NCBI GenBank assembly: GCA_964631605.1
Contig: CAZVYG010000011.1
Span: 29,647 to 93,646 of the forward strand
Source of the DNA: JARKQH01 sp964631605
GTDB lineage: Bacteria; Verrucomicrobiota; Verrucomicrobiia; Limisphaerales; UBA8199
DNA length: 64,000 nucleotides
Direction of reading: 5' to 3'
Every line of letters begins with the position of its first letter. The stretch's first letter is position 1. The notes beneath the pieces were generated by a model. The model did not search any database. It saw nothing but the letters and a program-made list of their open reading frames with translations, and had not been told where the DNA came from. Shown here in pieces: positions 1-7,538 of this stretch. A program made the translations under genes and the position numbers.

Positions 1-83
1 AGCCTTATCCCTCGGGCGGCCGTTTGGTTCCCAGCCAGGGGGCGCCGCCGCGAAACGGGGCGTCCGCCGCGGTTGTGAAGACC

Positions 84-2426
84 ATGAAGCATCTCGCACG
101 CCTGCCGGGTCTGCTCGTGCTCGTCGCGGGACTGGGGATTTTTCCCGCGGCCGCCTCTGCGGCGGCGGAGGCGCCCGAGCCCGGCTTGTTCGGGTTCACC
201 GGGCCGGAGATTCTCCGTCTGGACAACCAGATCAGCCAGCTTCGCGTTGCGGATTTGGACGGGGATGGACGGAACGACGTGGTGGTGGTGAACAATTTGC
301 GGTCGCGCATAAATTTACTTTACAACCAAACCGGCAACCCCAATCGCGCCGCCGCGGCGGGGCCGAAGCTCAAGCGCGACCTCAACGAACTGCCGTCGGA
401 TGCCCGGTTCCGGGTGGAATCCCTTGCCTCGGAAAAGCGCATCGCGGCCTTGGTCGTTGCCGATCTGAATGGCGATGACCGCCCGGACATCGCCTATTAT
501 GGCGAACCCAAGGAACTGGTTGTTTTGTTTAATGAAGGGGCCGGTCAGTGGAGTCCGCCCGCCCGCTGGCCAATCGAGGATGGCCAGATTTCCCCCAACA
601 GTTTGACCACGGGCGATGTCAACGGCGACGGCCGAACCGATCTGATGTTGTTGGCCGACGCCTGCATCTATTGTCTCGAGCAAACCTCCGCCAAAGCCTT
701 GGGCGACCCCCGAAAGATTCCTTTCTCCGGCGCCCTCAAGGCGGTCCAGGCGGTGGACGCCGACGGCGACGGGCGCAGCGACCTGCTGCTGGTCAACTGG
801 GAGGACCGAAATCCGTTTCGCGTCCGGTTCCAGCAAGCCAATGGCTCGCTCGGCCCCGAGATTTATTTCCCCTTCATCCCGATCCGTTCGTACTGGGCGG
901 ACCGGCTGGCGGGCGCCCAGACACAGGTCATCACCATCGCCCAAAACTCCGGCCGCGCCCAGGTTTCCGCTTTTGTTCGCCGTCCGGCCGAACTTCTGCA
1001 CGGCGCCTTCCTCGAGGGACAATTCCAGGTCCTCCCACTGCAACGGAGCGATAAAGCCAGGCGCGGCTCCCTCTGGGCCGAGGTGAACGGAGACGGCCGG
1101 ATGGACCTCTTGGTTGCGGAACCCGAAAGCGGCCAGCTTTCACTCTTTCTGCAGCAGACCGACGGCACCCTGGATGCCCCGAAGAGCTTCCCCACCTTGG
1201 CGGGGGTAAGCGACCTCGCCGTGGCTGACTGGGACCAGGACGGTCGTCCGGAGGTTTTCCTGCTCAGCGCCGATGAACGGCAGGTGGGGGTCACCCGGCT
1301 GGAGAGCGGGATGCGGTTGCCTTTTCCAACCCTGATCCCCCTGGAGGGCCGCCCCCTGGTGCTGGCCGTTGGCCGGCTCGAACGGGGCGGCAAACCGGTC
1401 CTTGCCCTCATTGAGGACCGGGAAGGAAAACGCTTCCTGGTTCTGCATGGCGCGGATGGAAAGACCAGGAGCCAGGCGCTCAGCGAGAAGTTCAAATCCA
1501 ACCCCGTCTCCCTCACCCTTCAAGACGCCGACCAGGACGGCGCGACGGACCTTGTGATCCTAACGCCCTACGAAAAAGTCAAAATCCTGCGCCAGCGCGA
1601 GAGCGGCTCCTTTGACGAATTGGACATCGCTCCGCCGGGGGGAGTGCTCGAGCAGCCGTGGCTCGGCGCGGCGGACCTTGATGGCGATGAAAAACCCGAG
1701 CTGCTGCTGACGCAGAAGAACTTTGTGCGCGCCGTCGTGCTGCAGCGTGCCGCGCCTGGCGGGGATGCGGATGACGAAGCGCTGCGCAACGGCTGGACTT
1801 TCCGCGTCAAGGAGCAGATCAACGGCGCCACCAGCAGCTCGCGCCTGGCCGGAGCTGCCGCCTTCCCCAACGGGACCAACGGGGTTTCCACCCTGTTCCT
1901 GCTGGACGCCGAGCGGAAGGCCTTGACCCTCTGCGAGCGCGGCCCGGGCGGGGTGTGGCAGGTCGTCCGCAACCTGAGTCTTCCAGTGGCGGAATTCACC
2001 AGTCTCGAGCCTTTGGCGCTCGGCGCCGCCCAGCCCAATACCCTGGCCTTTCTCGGACTGAACCAGATTGCCTGGCTCCCGCTCCAGGGCGAGGTCTGGC
2101 AGTTGAAGGAGCTGGACGGCTACGAGACCCCCATCAAGGAGGGTCATTTGCTGGACGTAATCTCCGGCGACCTGGACAACGACGGACGCAAGGACCTGGT
2201 CTTTCTCGAAACGGCCAGGAATTACCTCGACCTGGTGGTTTTTGACGCCAACCAGAAATTGGTTCCGGCCAATCGCTGGCAGGTGTTCGAGGAACGCACC
2301 TTCCGCGGGCGCCGCGGTGACCTGCCCGAGCCGCGGGAGGCGGTCGTGGCCGACCTCACGGGTGATGGCAGGAACGACCTCGCCATCCTCGTTCACGACT
2401 GTATTCTGCTCTACCCCCAGGAGTGA
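84..2426 (+). CDS. Secreted FG-GAP/VCBS repeat protein
   Basis: A probably exported protein of 780 residues. The start at 84 is chosen because a clean signal peptide follows (basic MKHLAR, hydrophobic core, ASA-type cleavage near residue 25); the open frame continues upstream without a signal-like start. About ten calcium-loop motifs of the D-x-D/N-G-D type are spaced along the chain, near residues 57, 127, 178, 225, 333, 382, 481, 531, 696 and 756. These are typical of FG-GAP/VCBS beta-propellers, known as adhesion or binding modules. No catalytic domain and no PEP-CTERM anchor are visible. The stop lies 16 bases before rimO, so the two may be cotranscribed. Substrate and partner are unknown. 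Confidence 0.85.
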   Translation: MKHLARLPGLLVLVAGLGIFPAAASAAAEAPEPGLFGFTGPEILRLDNQISQLRVADLDGDGRNDVVVVNNLRSRINLLYNQTGNPNRAAAAGPKLKRDLNELPSDARFRVESLASEKRIAALVVADLNGDDRPDIAYYGEPKELVVLFNEGAGQWSPPARWPIEDGQISPNSLTTGDVNGDGRTDLMLLADACIYCLEQTSAKALGDPRKIPFSGALKAVQAVDADGDGRSDLLLVNWEDRNPFRVRFQQANGSLGPEIYFPFIPIRSYWADRLAGAQTQVITIAQNSGRAQVSAFVRRPAELLHGAFLEGQFQVLPLQRSDKARRGSLWAEVNGDGRMDLLVAEPESGQLSLFLQQTDGTLDAPKSFPTLAGVSDLAVADWDQDGRPEVFLLSADERQVGVTRLESGMRLPFPTLIPLEGRPLVLAVGRLERGGKPVLALIEDREGKRFLVLHGADGKTRSQALSEKFKSNPVSLTLQDADQDGATDLVILTPYEKVKILRQRESGSFDELDIAPPGGVLEQPWLGAADLDGDEKPELLLTQKNFVRAVVLQRAAPGGDADDEALRNGWTFRVKEQINGATSSSRLAGAAAFPNGTNGVSTLFLLDAERKALTLCERGPGGVWQVVRNLSLPVAEFTSLEPLALGAAQPNTLAFLGLNQIAWLPLQGEVWQLKELDGYETPIKEGHLLDVISGDLDNDGRKDLVFLETARNYLDLVVFDANQKLVPANRWQVFEERTFRGRRGDLPEPREAVVADLTGDGRNDLAILVHDCILLYPQE

Positions 2427-2442
2427 CCCGGTCCGTTTTTCG

Positions 2443-4143
2443 ATGAGTTCTCCCCCTGTCAACCGCCCCCTGCGTGTCGGGCTGATTTCCCTCGGCTGCG
2501 CCAAGAACCTCGTGGATGCCGAATTGATGCTGGGGAACCTGCTTCAGAACGGCGTGGAGATCACCAATGACCCGGCGGCGGCCGACGCGGTGATTGTCAA
2601 CACCTGCTCGTTCATTGACGCCGCGCAGGAGGAAAGCGTGGATACCATCCTCGAATCGGCGGAAGTGCGCGCGGCCCAAAACCGGGGGCAGGGGCTGATT
2701 GTGGCGGGGTGCCTCTCCCAGCGGTTTCGCGACGAGCTTCCCAAACTGCTGCCGGAAGTGGACGCCTTCATGGGAATTGACCAGGTGACGCAGGTCACCG
2801 ACATCGTTCGTCGGGCGCTGGCCCGGCGCGCCGAGCGTTTGCGGGAACGGGAGGCGGGCGCCAGGTCTGAGCCGGCGCGGCGCAAGAGCGCGATTGCCGG
2901 CCGGCTGGCCGAGCTGGACCGGCCTCGCGATGTGGAGGGAGACGACTCCTCTCCGCGGTTGCGCGGCACCGAGAGGTTTGGCAAAACCCGCACGGTGGTC
3001 GGAGGCGGGGGCGGCCCGGCGCCGGGCGCTCCGGTGGTCGCCGTCACTTCCCGCCCCGGCTTTATTCCGGACTATGCCACCCCGCGGTTTCGGCTTACGC
3101 CCCGGCATTTTGCCTACGTTAAAATCGCCGAGGGCTGCAACCACCCCTGCAGCTTCTGCATTATCCCGCGGATGCGCGGCCCGCATCGCAGCCGGCCGCA
3201 GCCGGACATCTTGGCGGAAGCGCGCGCGTTGCTGGCTGACGGGGTCAGGGAGCTGAACCTCATTTCCCAGGACTCCACCTACTACGGGCTGGATTTCCGC
3301 CCGCATCGCGGCGGGACCATCGCCGCGCCGCAACGTTTCTCCGAGGCGGTGCGGGCCTTGCCTGCGGGTCAGAGCACCATTTGCACCCTGTTGCGGGAGT
3401 TGAACGCGCTGCCCGGCGACTTTTGGATTCGCCTGCTCTACACCCACCCGGCGCACTGGACCGACGAGTTGATCCAGACCATCGCCGAATGTCCGAAGGT
3501 GGCGCGGTATGTGGACATCCCCTTGCAGCACATCCACGAAACCATGCTCGAACGCATGCGGCGGGAGACGTCTCAGCAACATATCGTGGACCTCCTGCGG
3601 CGCATTCGCGCCGGCATCCCGGGCATCGCGTTGCGCACCACCTTCATTGTCGGGTTCCCCGGTGAAACCGACGCGGCCTTTCAGGCCCTGCTGGACTTCA
3701 TCCGTGCCACCCGCTTCGAGCGCCTGGGCGTGTTCACCTATTCCCGCGAGGAAGGCACGCGCGCCGGACAAATGGCCGGCCAGGTGCCGGAGCAGGTGAA
3801 ACAAAAGCGGCGGAACCAGGCGATGACCCTGCAACGAAGAATCTCAGCCGAATTATGCCAGGGCCTGGTCGGTCGAACCTTGAAGGTGCTGGCGGAAAAA
3901 CCGGCTGGCGGCGGCGAACTCGAGCAGGCGCGCGTGAATTCCTGGGAGCACGGCCTGGTTCGCGGCAAGGACCTTCACGCCCAGCTCCTGCGCGGCCCCG
4001 TCACCCTCGCCCGCGGCGAGGCCGATGCGCCCGACATTGACGGCCGGGTGTACGTCCGCGGCAACCTCCCGCCCGGCGAGTTCGCCACCGTCCGCATCCT
4101 CGGCCATACGGACTACGACCTCATTGCCGAGCCGGTGTTCTGA
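2443..4143 (+). CDS. rimO: Ribosomal protein S12 methylthiotransferase RimO
   Basis: Radical-SAM methylthiotransferase that adds a methylthio group to the conserved Asp of ribosomal protein S12. The N-terminal UPF0004 domain begins with ISLGCAKNLVDAE and VNTCSFID. The radical-SAM cluster is C232-x3-C236-x2-C239 in EGCNHPCSFCIIP. A TRAM-like domain ends the protein. The start at 2443 gives the canonical N-terminus just before the SLGC motif. At 566 residues it is longer than the usual 430-450: a Gly/Arg-rich insert of roughly 80 residues separates the UPF0004 and radical-SAM domains, and a shorter insert follows the STYYG motif. It is convergent with fabG. Confidence 0.95.
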   Translation: MSSPPVNRPLRVGLISLGCAKNLVDAELMLGNLLQNGVEITNDPAAADAVIVNTCSFIDAAQEESVDTILESAEVRAAQNRGQGLIVAGCLSQRFRDELPKLLPEVDAFMGIDQVTQVTDIVRRALARRAERLREREAGARSEPARRKSAIAGRLAELDRPRDVEGDDSSPRLRGTERFGKTRTVVGGGGGPAPGAPVVAVTSRPGFIPDYATPRFRLTPRHFAYVKIAEGCNHPCSFCIIPRMRGPHRSRPQPDILAEARALLADGVRELNLISQDSTYYGLDFRPHRGGTIAAPQRFSEAVRALPAGQSTICTLLRELNALPGDFWIRLLYTHPAHWTDELIQTIAECPKVARYVDIPLQHIHETMLERMRRETSQQHIVDLLRRIRAGIPGIALRTTFIVGFPGETDAAFQALLDFIRATRFERLGVFTYSREEGTRAGQMAGQVPEQVKQKRRNQAMTLQRRISAELCQGLVGRTLKVLAEKPAGGGELEQARVNSWEHGLVRGKDLHAQLLRGPVTLARGEADAPDIDGRVYVRGNLPPGEFATVRILGHTDYDLIAEPVF

Positions 4144-4161
4144 CCGCAAGGGCGGGGACGC

Positions 4162-4178
4162 AGCCGCCAGGCGCGGCT
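4162..4178. terminator. Short hairpin between convergent rimO and fabG
   Basis: A perfect 6-bp stem (AGCCGC / GCGGCT) with a 5-base loop fills the 34-base gap between two converging genes. There is no T-tract on either side, so a bidirectional terminator role is only suggested by position. Confidence 0.3.
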
Positions 4179-4921
4179 CACATCACCATGCCGCCATCCA
4201 CCACCAGCACCTGGCCGGTGATGTAGCGACCACCCGGCCCGGCCAGAAACAGCGCCGCGGCGGCAATGTCCTCGGCCTGCCCGAAGGCGCCCAGCGGGAT
4301 TTGCCTGAGAACGTCCGCGCGCACCTGTTGATTGAGGCTGGCCGTCATGTCGGTTTCGATGAAGCCGGGCGCGAGCGCGTTGACCGTCACGCCCCGGGAC
4401 GCGAACTCGCGCGCCATGGATTTGGTCAGGCCGATCAGGCCGGCCTTGCTGGCGGTGTAATTGGCCTGGCCGGCGTTGCCAATGAGTCCAATCACCGAGG
4501 CGACGTTCAGAATTCGTCCCGCCCGCTGCTTGAGAAACGCGCGCGAAAAGGCTTTGCTGAACAGAAACGCGCCCTTGAGGTTGGTATCCAGGACGGTGTC
4601 CCAATCCGCCTCGCTCATGCGCATCAGCAACCCATCGCGCGTGACGCCCGCGTTGTTGACCAGGATGTCCACCCGCCCGGCCTCGGCCAGAATCTGGTTC
4701 GCCGCCGCGGCGACCGCCGCCGCGTCGGCCACATCCACCGCGTGCGCCCAGGCCTTCCGGCCCAGCGCCCGCACCTCCTGGGCCACCTTCTCCGCGTTCT
4801 CCGCCGTCCGCGACACGCAGACCACGTCCGCGCCTTCACTGGCGAATTTAAGGGCGATGGCCCGTCCGATGCCGCGCCCCGCTCCCGTCACCACCGCGAT
4901 TTGATTGGCTAACTGGCTCAT
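4178..4921 (-). CDS. fabG: 3-oxoacyl-ACP reductase FabG
   Basis: Short-chain dehydrogenase of 247 residues, the normal FabG length, that reduces 3-ketoacyl-ACP with NADPH in fatty acid elongation. Visible elements are the nucleotide-binding TGAGRGIG at residues 12-19, NNAG at 89-92, and the catalytic triad S142, Y155 and K159 (YTASK). The C-terminus VDGGMVM is typical of FabG. The start at 4921 is chosen because MSQLANQIAVVTGAG is a standard N-terminus; the upstream extension has no SDR character. It converges on rimO and does not belong to the polysaccharide cluster. Another SDR substrate is possible, but the whole-length match to FabG makes this call firm. Confidence 0.93.
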   Translation of the reverse strand: MSQLANQIAVVTGAGRGIGRAIALKFASEGADVVCVSRTAENAEKVAQEVRALGRKAWAHAVDVADAAAVAAAANQILAEAGRVDILVNNAGVTRDGLLMRMSEADWDTVLDTNLKGAFLFSKAFSRAFLKQRAGRILNVASVIGLIGNAGQANYTASKAGLIGLTKSMAREFASRGVTVNALAPGFIETDMTASLNQQVRADVLRQIPLGAFGQAEDIAAAALFLAGPGGRYITGQVLVVDGGMVM

Positions 4922-5111
4922 GCGGCCAACGTGATACGGAATCAAACGCCCTGGGGCAAGCTTTGTTGACTCGGCCGATACGTGAAAAAATGCGTCTTGG
5001 AACGTGTCCCCCGGCGCTCTCAACGCATTCATCCCCCGGAGGGGAGTCAACCGCGCCGCGCTCAAGATTCAGGTCGTTGAGTTGCCAGGCGACCTGTGCG
5101 TATGCTGGTTT

Positions 5112-5164
5112 CAACAAATTTCCAACAAATAAACCATTGACTTACCTGTAAAATGTTGTAGGAT
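5112..5164 (+). promoter_or_regulatory. Candidate promoter and operator of the toxin-antitoxin pair
   Basis: TTGACT at 5137-5142 and TAGGAT at 5159-5164 are separated by 16 bases and resemble a housekeeping-sigma promoter. Two direct copies of CAACAAAT (5112 and 5123), one helical turn apart, lie just upstream and could be an operator for the AbrB-type antitoxin. The expected transcription start falls at or near the antitoxin ATG (5171), which would make the transcript leaderless. Confidence 0.4.
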
Positions 5165-5170
5165 GCTCCA

Positions 5171-5416
5171 ATGACAGTATCACCGAAAGCAGAGTCAGTT
5201 TACTTCTCGGTCAAGGGCCAGGTGGTCATTCCGCGACGCTTGCGCCGGGAGTTCGAGATCGAGGAGGGCACGCGCGCCTACGTGGAAGCCACGCCGGAAG
5301 GCATCCTCCTCAAACCGGTCACGAGCAAATTCATCCGCGGGCTGCGCGGCTCGCTCAAGGGCAGGGGGGTGATGAAGGCCCTGATGGCGGACCGCAAAGC
5401 CGAACGGGAGTTGTGA
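5171..5416 (+). CDS. AbrB/MazE-type antitoxin
   Basis: A DNA-binding antitoxin of 81 residues. The N-terminal swapped-hairpin SpoVT/AbrB domain is recognisable in FSVKGQVVIPRRLRREFEI (about residues 13-31), the usual K-G-Q-V-x-I-P-x-x-x-R signature. The short charged C-terminal tail probably wraps the toxin. It lies 59 bases upstream of a PIN-domain gene, the standard VapBC arrangement. By family knowledge it would neutralise the toxin and repress its own promoter; the direct repeats upstream fit that role. VapB is the likely label, but the symbol is left open because these antitoxins are named loosely. Confidence 0.88.
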   Translation: MTVSPKAESVYFSVKGQVVIPRRLRREFEIEEGTRAYVEATPEGILLKPVTSKFIRGLRGSLKGRGVMKALMADRKAEREL

Positions 5417-5475
5417 GCAGCCGCCGCGAAGGAGCGCAAAGCGCTACGGTATTTAACTCGAGAGTGAGCTGAACC

Positions 5476-5883
5476 ATGGCAACCAAGGTGTTGGATAGCT
5501 GGGCGCTCATCGCGTTCTTTGAGGACGAACCGGCGGCGGAACAGGTGGAAAAGCTGCTGGCGGAGGCGGCGGCCGAGAAACACAAACTTTTGTTGAGTGT
5601 GGTGAACTGGGGCGAGATTTATTACAACACCATGCGCGAGGTCTCCCAGGGGGCCGCCGAGCAGGTGGCCCGCCAGATCGCCACACTGCCGATTGATATC
5701 GTGGGCGTGAGCGACGACCTGGCCCTTGCCAAACAAGCCGCCATCTATAAAGCTACTCACAAAATCGCCTATGCCGACTGCTTCGCGGCGGCGCTGGCGA
5801 AACTGAAGAACGCCGAACTGCTGACGGGCGATCCGGAGCTCAAGGCGCTTGAGAAGGAAATCAAAATTAATTGGTTGAAATAG
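5476..5883 (+). CDS. vapC: PIN-domain ribonuclease toxin (VapC family)
   Basis: A 135-residue single-domain PIN protein, the usual VapC length. Acidic metal-binding positions are visible: D7 in LDSWALIAFFEDE, E in VNWGEIYY, D in KIAYADCFAAALA, and D in LTGDPELK near the C-terminus. PIN toxins cut RNA, often tRNA or 23S rRNA, when released from their antitoxin. It follows the AbrB-type antitoxin gene and was probably made from the same transcript. Its stop is one base before the start of a truncated ATPase fragment, so the pair marks the edge of a rearranged segment. Confidence 0.88.
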   Translation: MATKVLDSWALIAFFEDEPAAEQVEKLLAEAAAEKHKLLLSVVNWGEIYYNTMREVSQGAAEQVARQIATLPIDIVGVSDDLALAKQAAIYKATHKIAYADCFAAALAKLKNAELLTGDPELKALEKEIKINWLK

Positions 5884-5884
5884 G

Positions 5885-6139
5885 ATGAAACCCCAATGGC
5901 ACTTTAATCAGCGCCGCGCATGCGACCGCATGCGCGACTCGGCAAACGACGCCTTTTTCACCGCCGAGAGTTTGGAAAATCTTAGCGAAGCGCTGGTGCG
6001 GGAGGGGATCCAGAATTCCCTCGACGCTGCTCAACGCTCCAACGGCCAGCCGCGCGGCAACTCAGGCCTTCCGAAACACTCTTCTACGATGCTCCGCAAG
6101 AAATGCCGGCTCAGGCAACGCGGCGTCGTTAGGCAGTAG
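5885..6139 (+). pseudogene. Truncated N-terminus of a GHKL-type ATPase
   Basis: The first ~55 codons read like the start of a large histidine-kinase/HSP90-like ATPase protein. The phrase SEALVREGIQNSLDAA resembles the N-box helix that binds Mg-ATP in this fold. After about base 6050 the similarity stops and the frame runs into sequence that codes, on the other strand, for the end of the HNH endonuclease gene. No G-box or other ATPase motif follows, so the gene is broken, probably by a deletion that joined it to its neighbour. Family assignment rests on one motif and overall look; the truncation itself is clear. Confidence 0.55.
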
Positions 6140-6859
6140 CATCGGTTCCCCCGCATACGCCCCAAAGTTCTCCGCCACCGCGCGCTGGGTCAGCTCCGCC
6201 CTGAGTTCTGGCGATAGCAGAAGCCTGAGACTTTCATCGAACGAGATCAGCCCGCGATCAAACGCTGCGTCGTGCAGGCGGGAGAGGCAAAGGCCATTGC
6301 GGACGTTGAGCCTCTCGGCGGGATGGGTGCCCCAGGGCAGGATGTGCGACGCTACCAGCAGGTCACGAATAGCCAAGCCCGTCACGCCGCAGCGACCCGC
6401 GAAGTTGTTGAGCACTGCCTCCCGAAAATACTCCTGCCCGCGTCGCTGCTTCACCGTCCCCGCCGTCTCCGTTGGTCCGCTGGGTGGGCGCATCCGAAGC
6501 CGCACGCCTTCGCGCGGCAGAACCTCTAGCTCGATCCTCTCATCGGCACCGAACAGTTTGCGCAGGGCCTCCTCGCTGACCGGCACCGCCTCGTTGAGGT
6601 TGGCGTGAAACTCATTCCAGACTTCGCGGTCGAGAGAGCTGGCGCCTTCCAGTCCTTTAATGCCGCGCAGTTTCAGGGCGGGATCAAGTGAGGCGAAATT
6701 GCAAAGCTTCATTGCCACGCTGCTCGGTGTGCGACTAAGCTTGCCGGCGAGCGCGACAATCGCGGGCTGTCGGGCGTGAAGCTGTCCGAAGGTCAGTTTG
6801 TGGTAGAGGTTCAGCGCGACGAGCAACTGGTCGCGGGTCCAACGTTTTCCGGCCGCCAT
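6062..6859 (-). CDS. HNH endonuclease domain protein
   Basis: A 265-residue protein with a C-terminal HNH_2-like nuclease fold. The core runs from RCGVTGLAI through LLVASHILPW to RNGLCLSRLHDAAFDRGLI, giving the first His (ASHI), the Asn (RNGL) and the last His (RLHDAAFD) of the motif. The N-terminal part (KRWTRDQLLVALNLY, then LSRTPSSVAMKLCNF) looks like a helical DNA-binding region seen in related restriction-type proteins. M at 6859 is preferred over 6913 because MAAGKRWTRDQLL is the conserved start. It is probably part of a restriction or mobile-element module; the partner is not visible. Its 3' end touches the truncated ATPase remnant. Confidence 0.82.
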   Translation of the reverse strand: MAAGKRWTRDQLLVALNLYHKLTFGQLHARQPAIVALAGKLSRTPSSVAMKLCNFASLDPALKLRGIKGLEGASSLDREVWNEFHANLNEAVPVSEEALRKLFGADERIELEVLPREGVRLRMRPPSGPTETAGTVKQRRGQEYFREAVLNNFAGRCGVTGLAIRDLLVASHILPWGTHPAERLNVRNGLCLSRLHDAAFDRGLISFDESLRLLLSPELRAELTQRAVAENFGAYAGEPMLLPNDAALPEPAFLAEHRRRVFRKA

Positions 6860-7538
6860 GTCCAATGAGTGGCACGAGTAATCCGCCAAGCCAAGCGCAA
6901 AAGTGCCTGCCACAATCAGGGTTTGTCGCCGCGTGTTCTTGCCGAGAATTCATCAGGACCTGCCTGATTCGGTTGGATGAAAACCAGCCCGCCCAAATCC
7001 TTGAAGGCATGGGGCGGCCTATCCGAATCACACAAGCCGGGTGCGGTTTGGGAGGAACCCTGTGTGTCCGGGAACTCGGGAGGGAGGATGGCGGGAGCGG
7101 CGGGGCAACCGCAACGATACCCACAGACTCCAAGGGCTTTAAGCACCTTGCGACGACCCTTTGGTGTCACGGGGCCGACCTTTGTTTTCGACGGTGGCAC
7201 GAGCAGCCGCATCAATCTGGAGGCGATGGACCGGGCCGGGTTGGGGCAGGGGACCCGGCTCTCCGCCGCCACCCTGCGGCAGCTCAAGGCGCGCCAGTGT
7301 TTCACTGGCCGCGTCAAGGCCGACGGCCAACTGCATCGGGAGCCCAAGACCGATTTGATCGAGTAGGAAGCGCAGCAGTACCGTTGGTCCCTATTTCATA
7401 CCAATCCATCAGTAGAGGCTTGTGCGGCCGAGCCGGTGCCGAGCCCTGCAAAGGCTTGCTTGACGTCGAGGAAGCCTTCTGTGAAAAGGAAAAAAATGCG
7501 CCTGGGGCGGTTATCGAACCCTGCCACGAGTTCGCACG
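6860..7538. other. Gene-poor 0.68-kb gap with a possible transposase remnant
   Basis: No intact gene is convincing here. On the + strand, about 7170-7366, an open stretch reads TFVFDGGTSSRINLEAMDRA and ends in a stop at 7366. It vaguely recalls the catalytic region of IS4/IS1634-type transposases (VFDxGNNSxxN), but lacks everything before and after. The rest shows no RNA gene, repeat or clear promoter. Confidence 0.25.

Noticed and set aside
2356..3834. Antisense open frame of 492 codons opposite rimO
   Set aside because: A shadow of GC-rich coding sequence; all RimO motifs are on the + strand.
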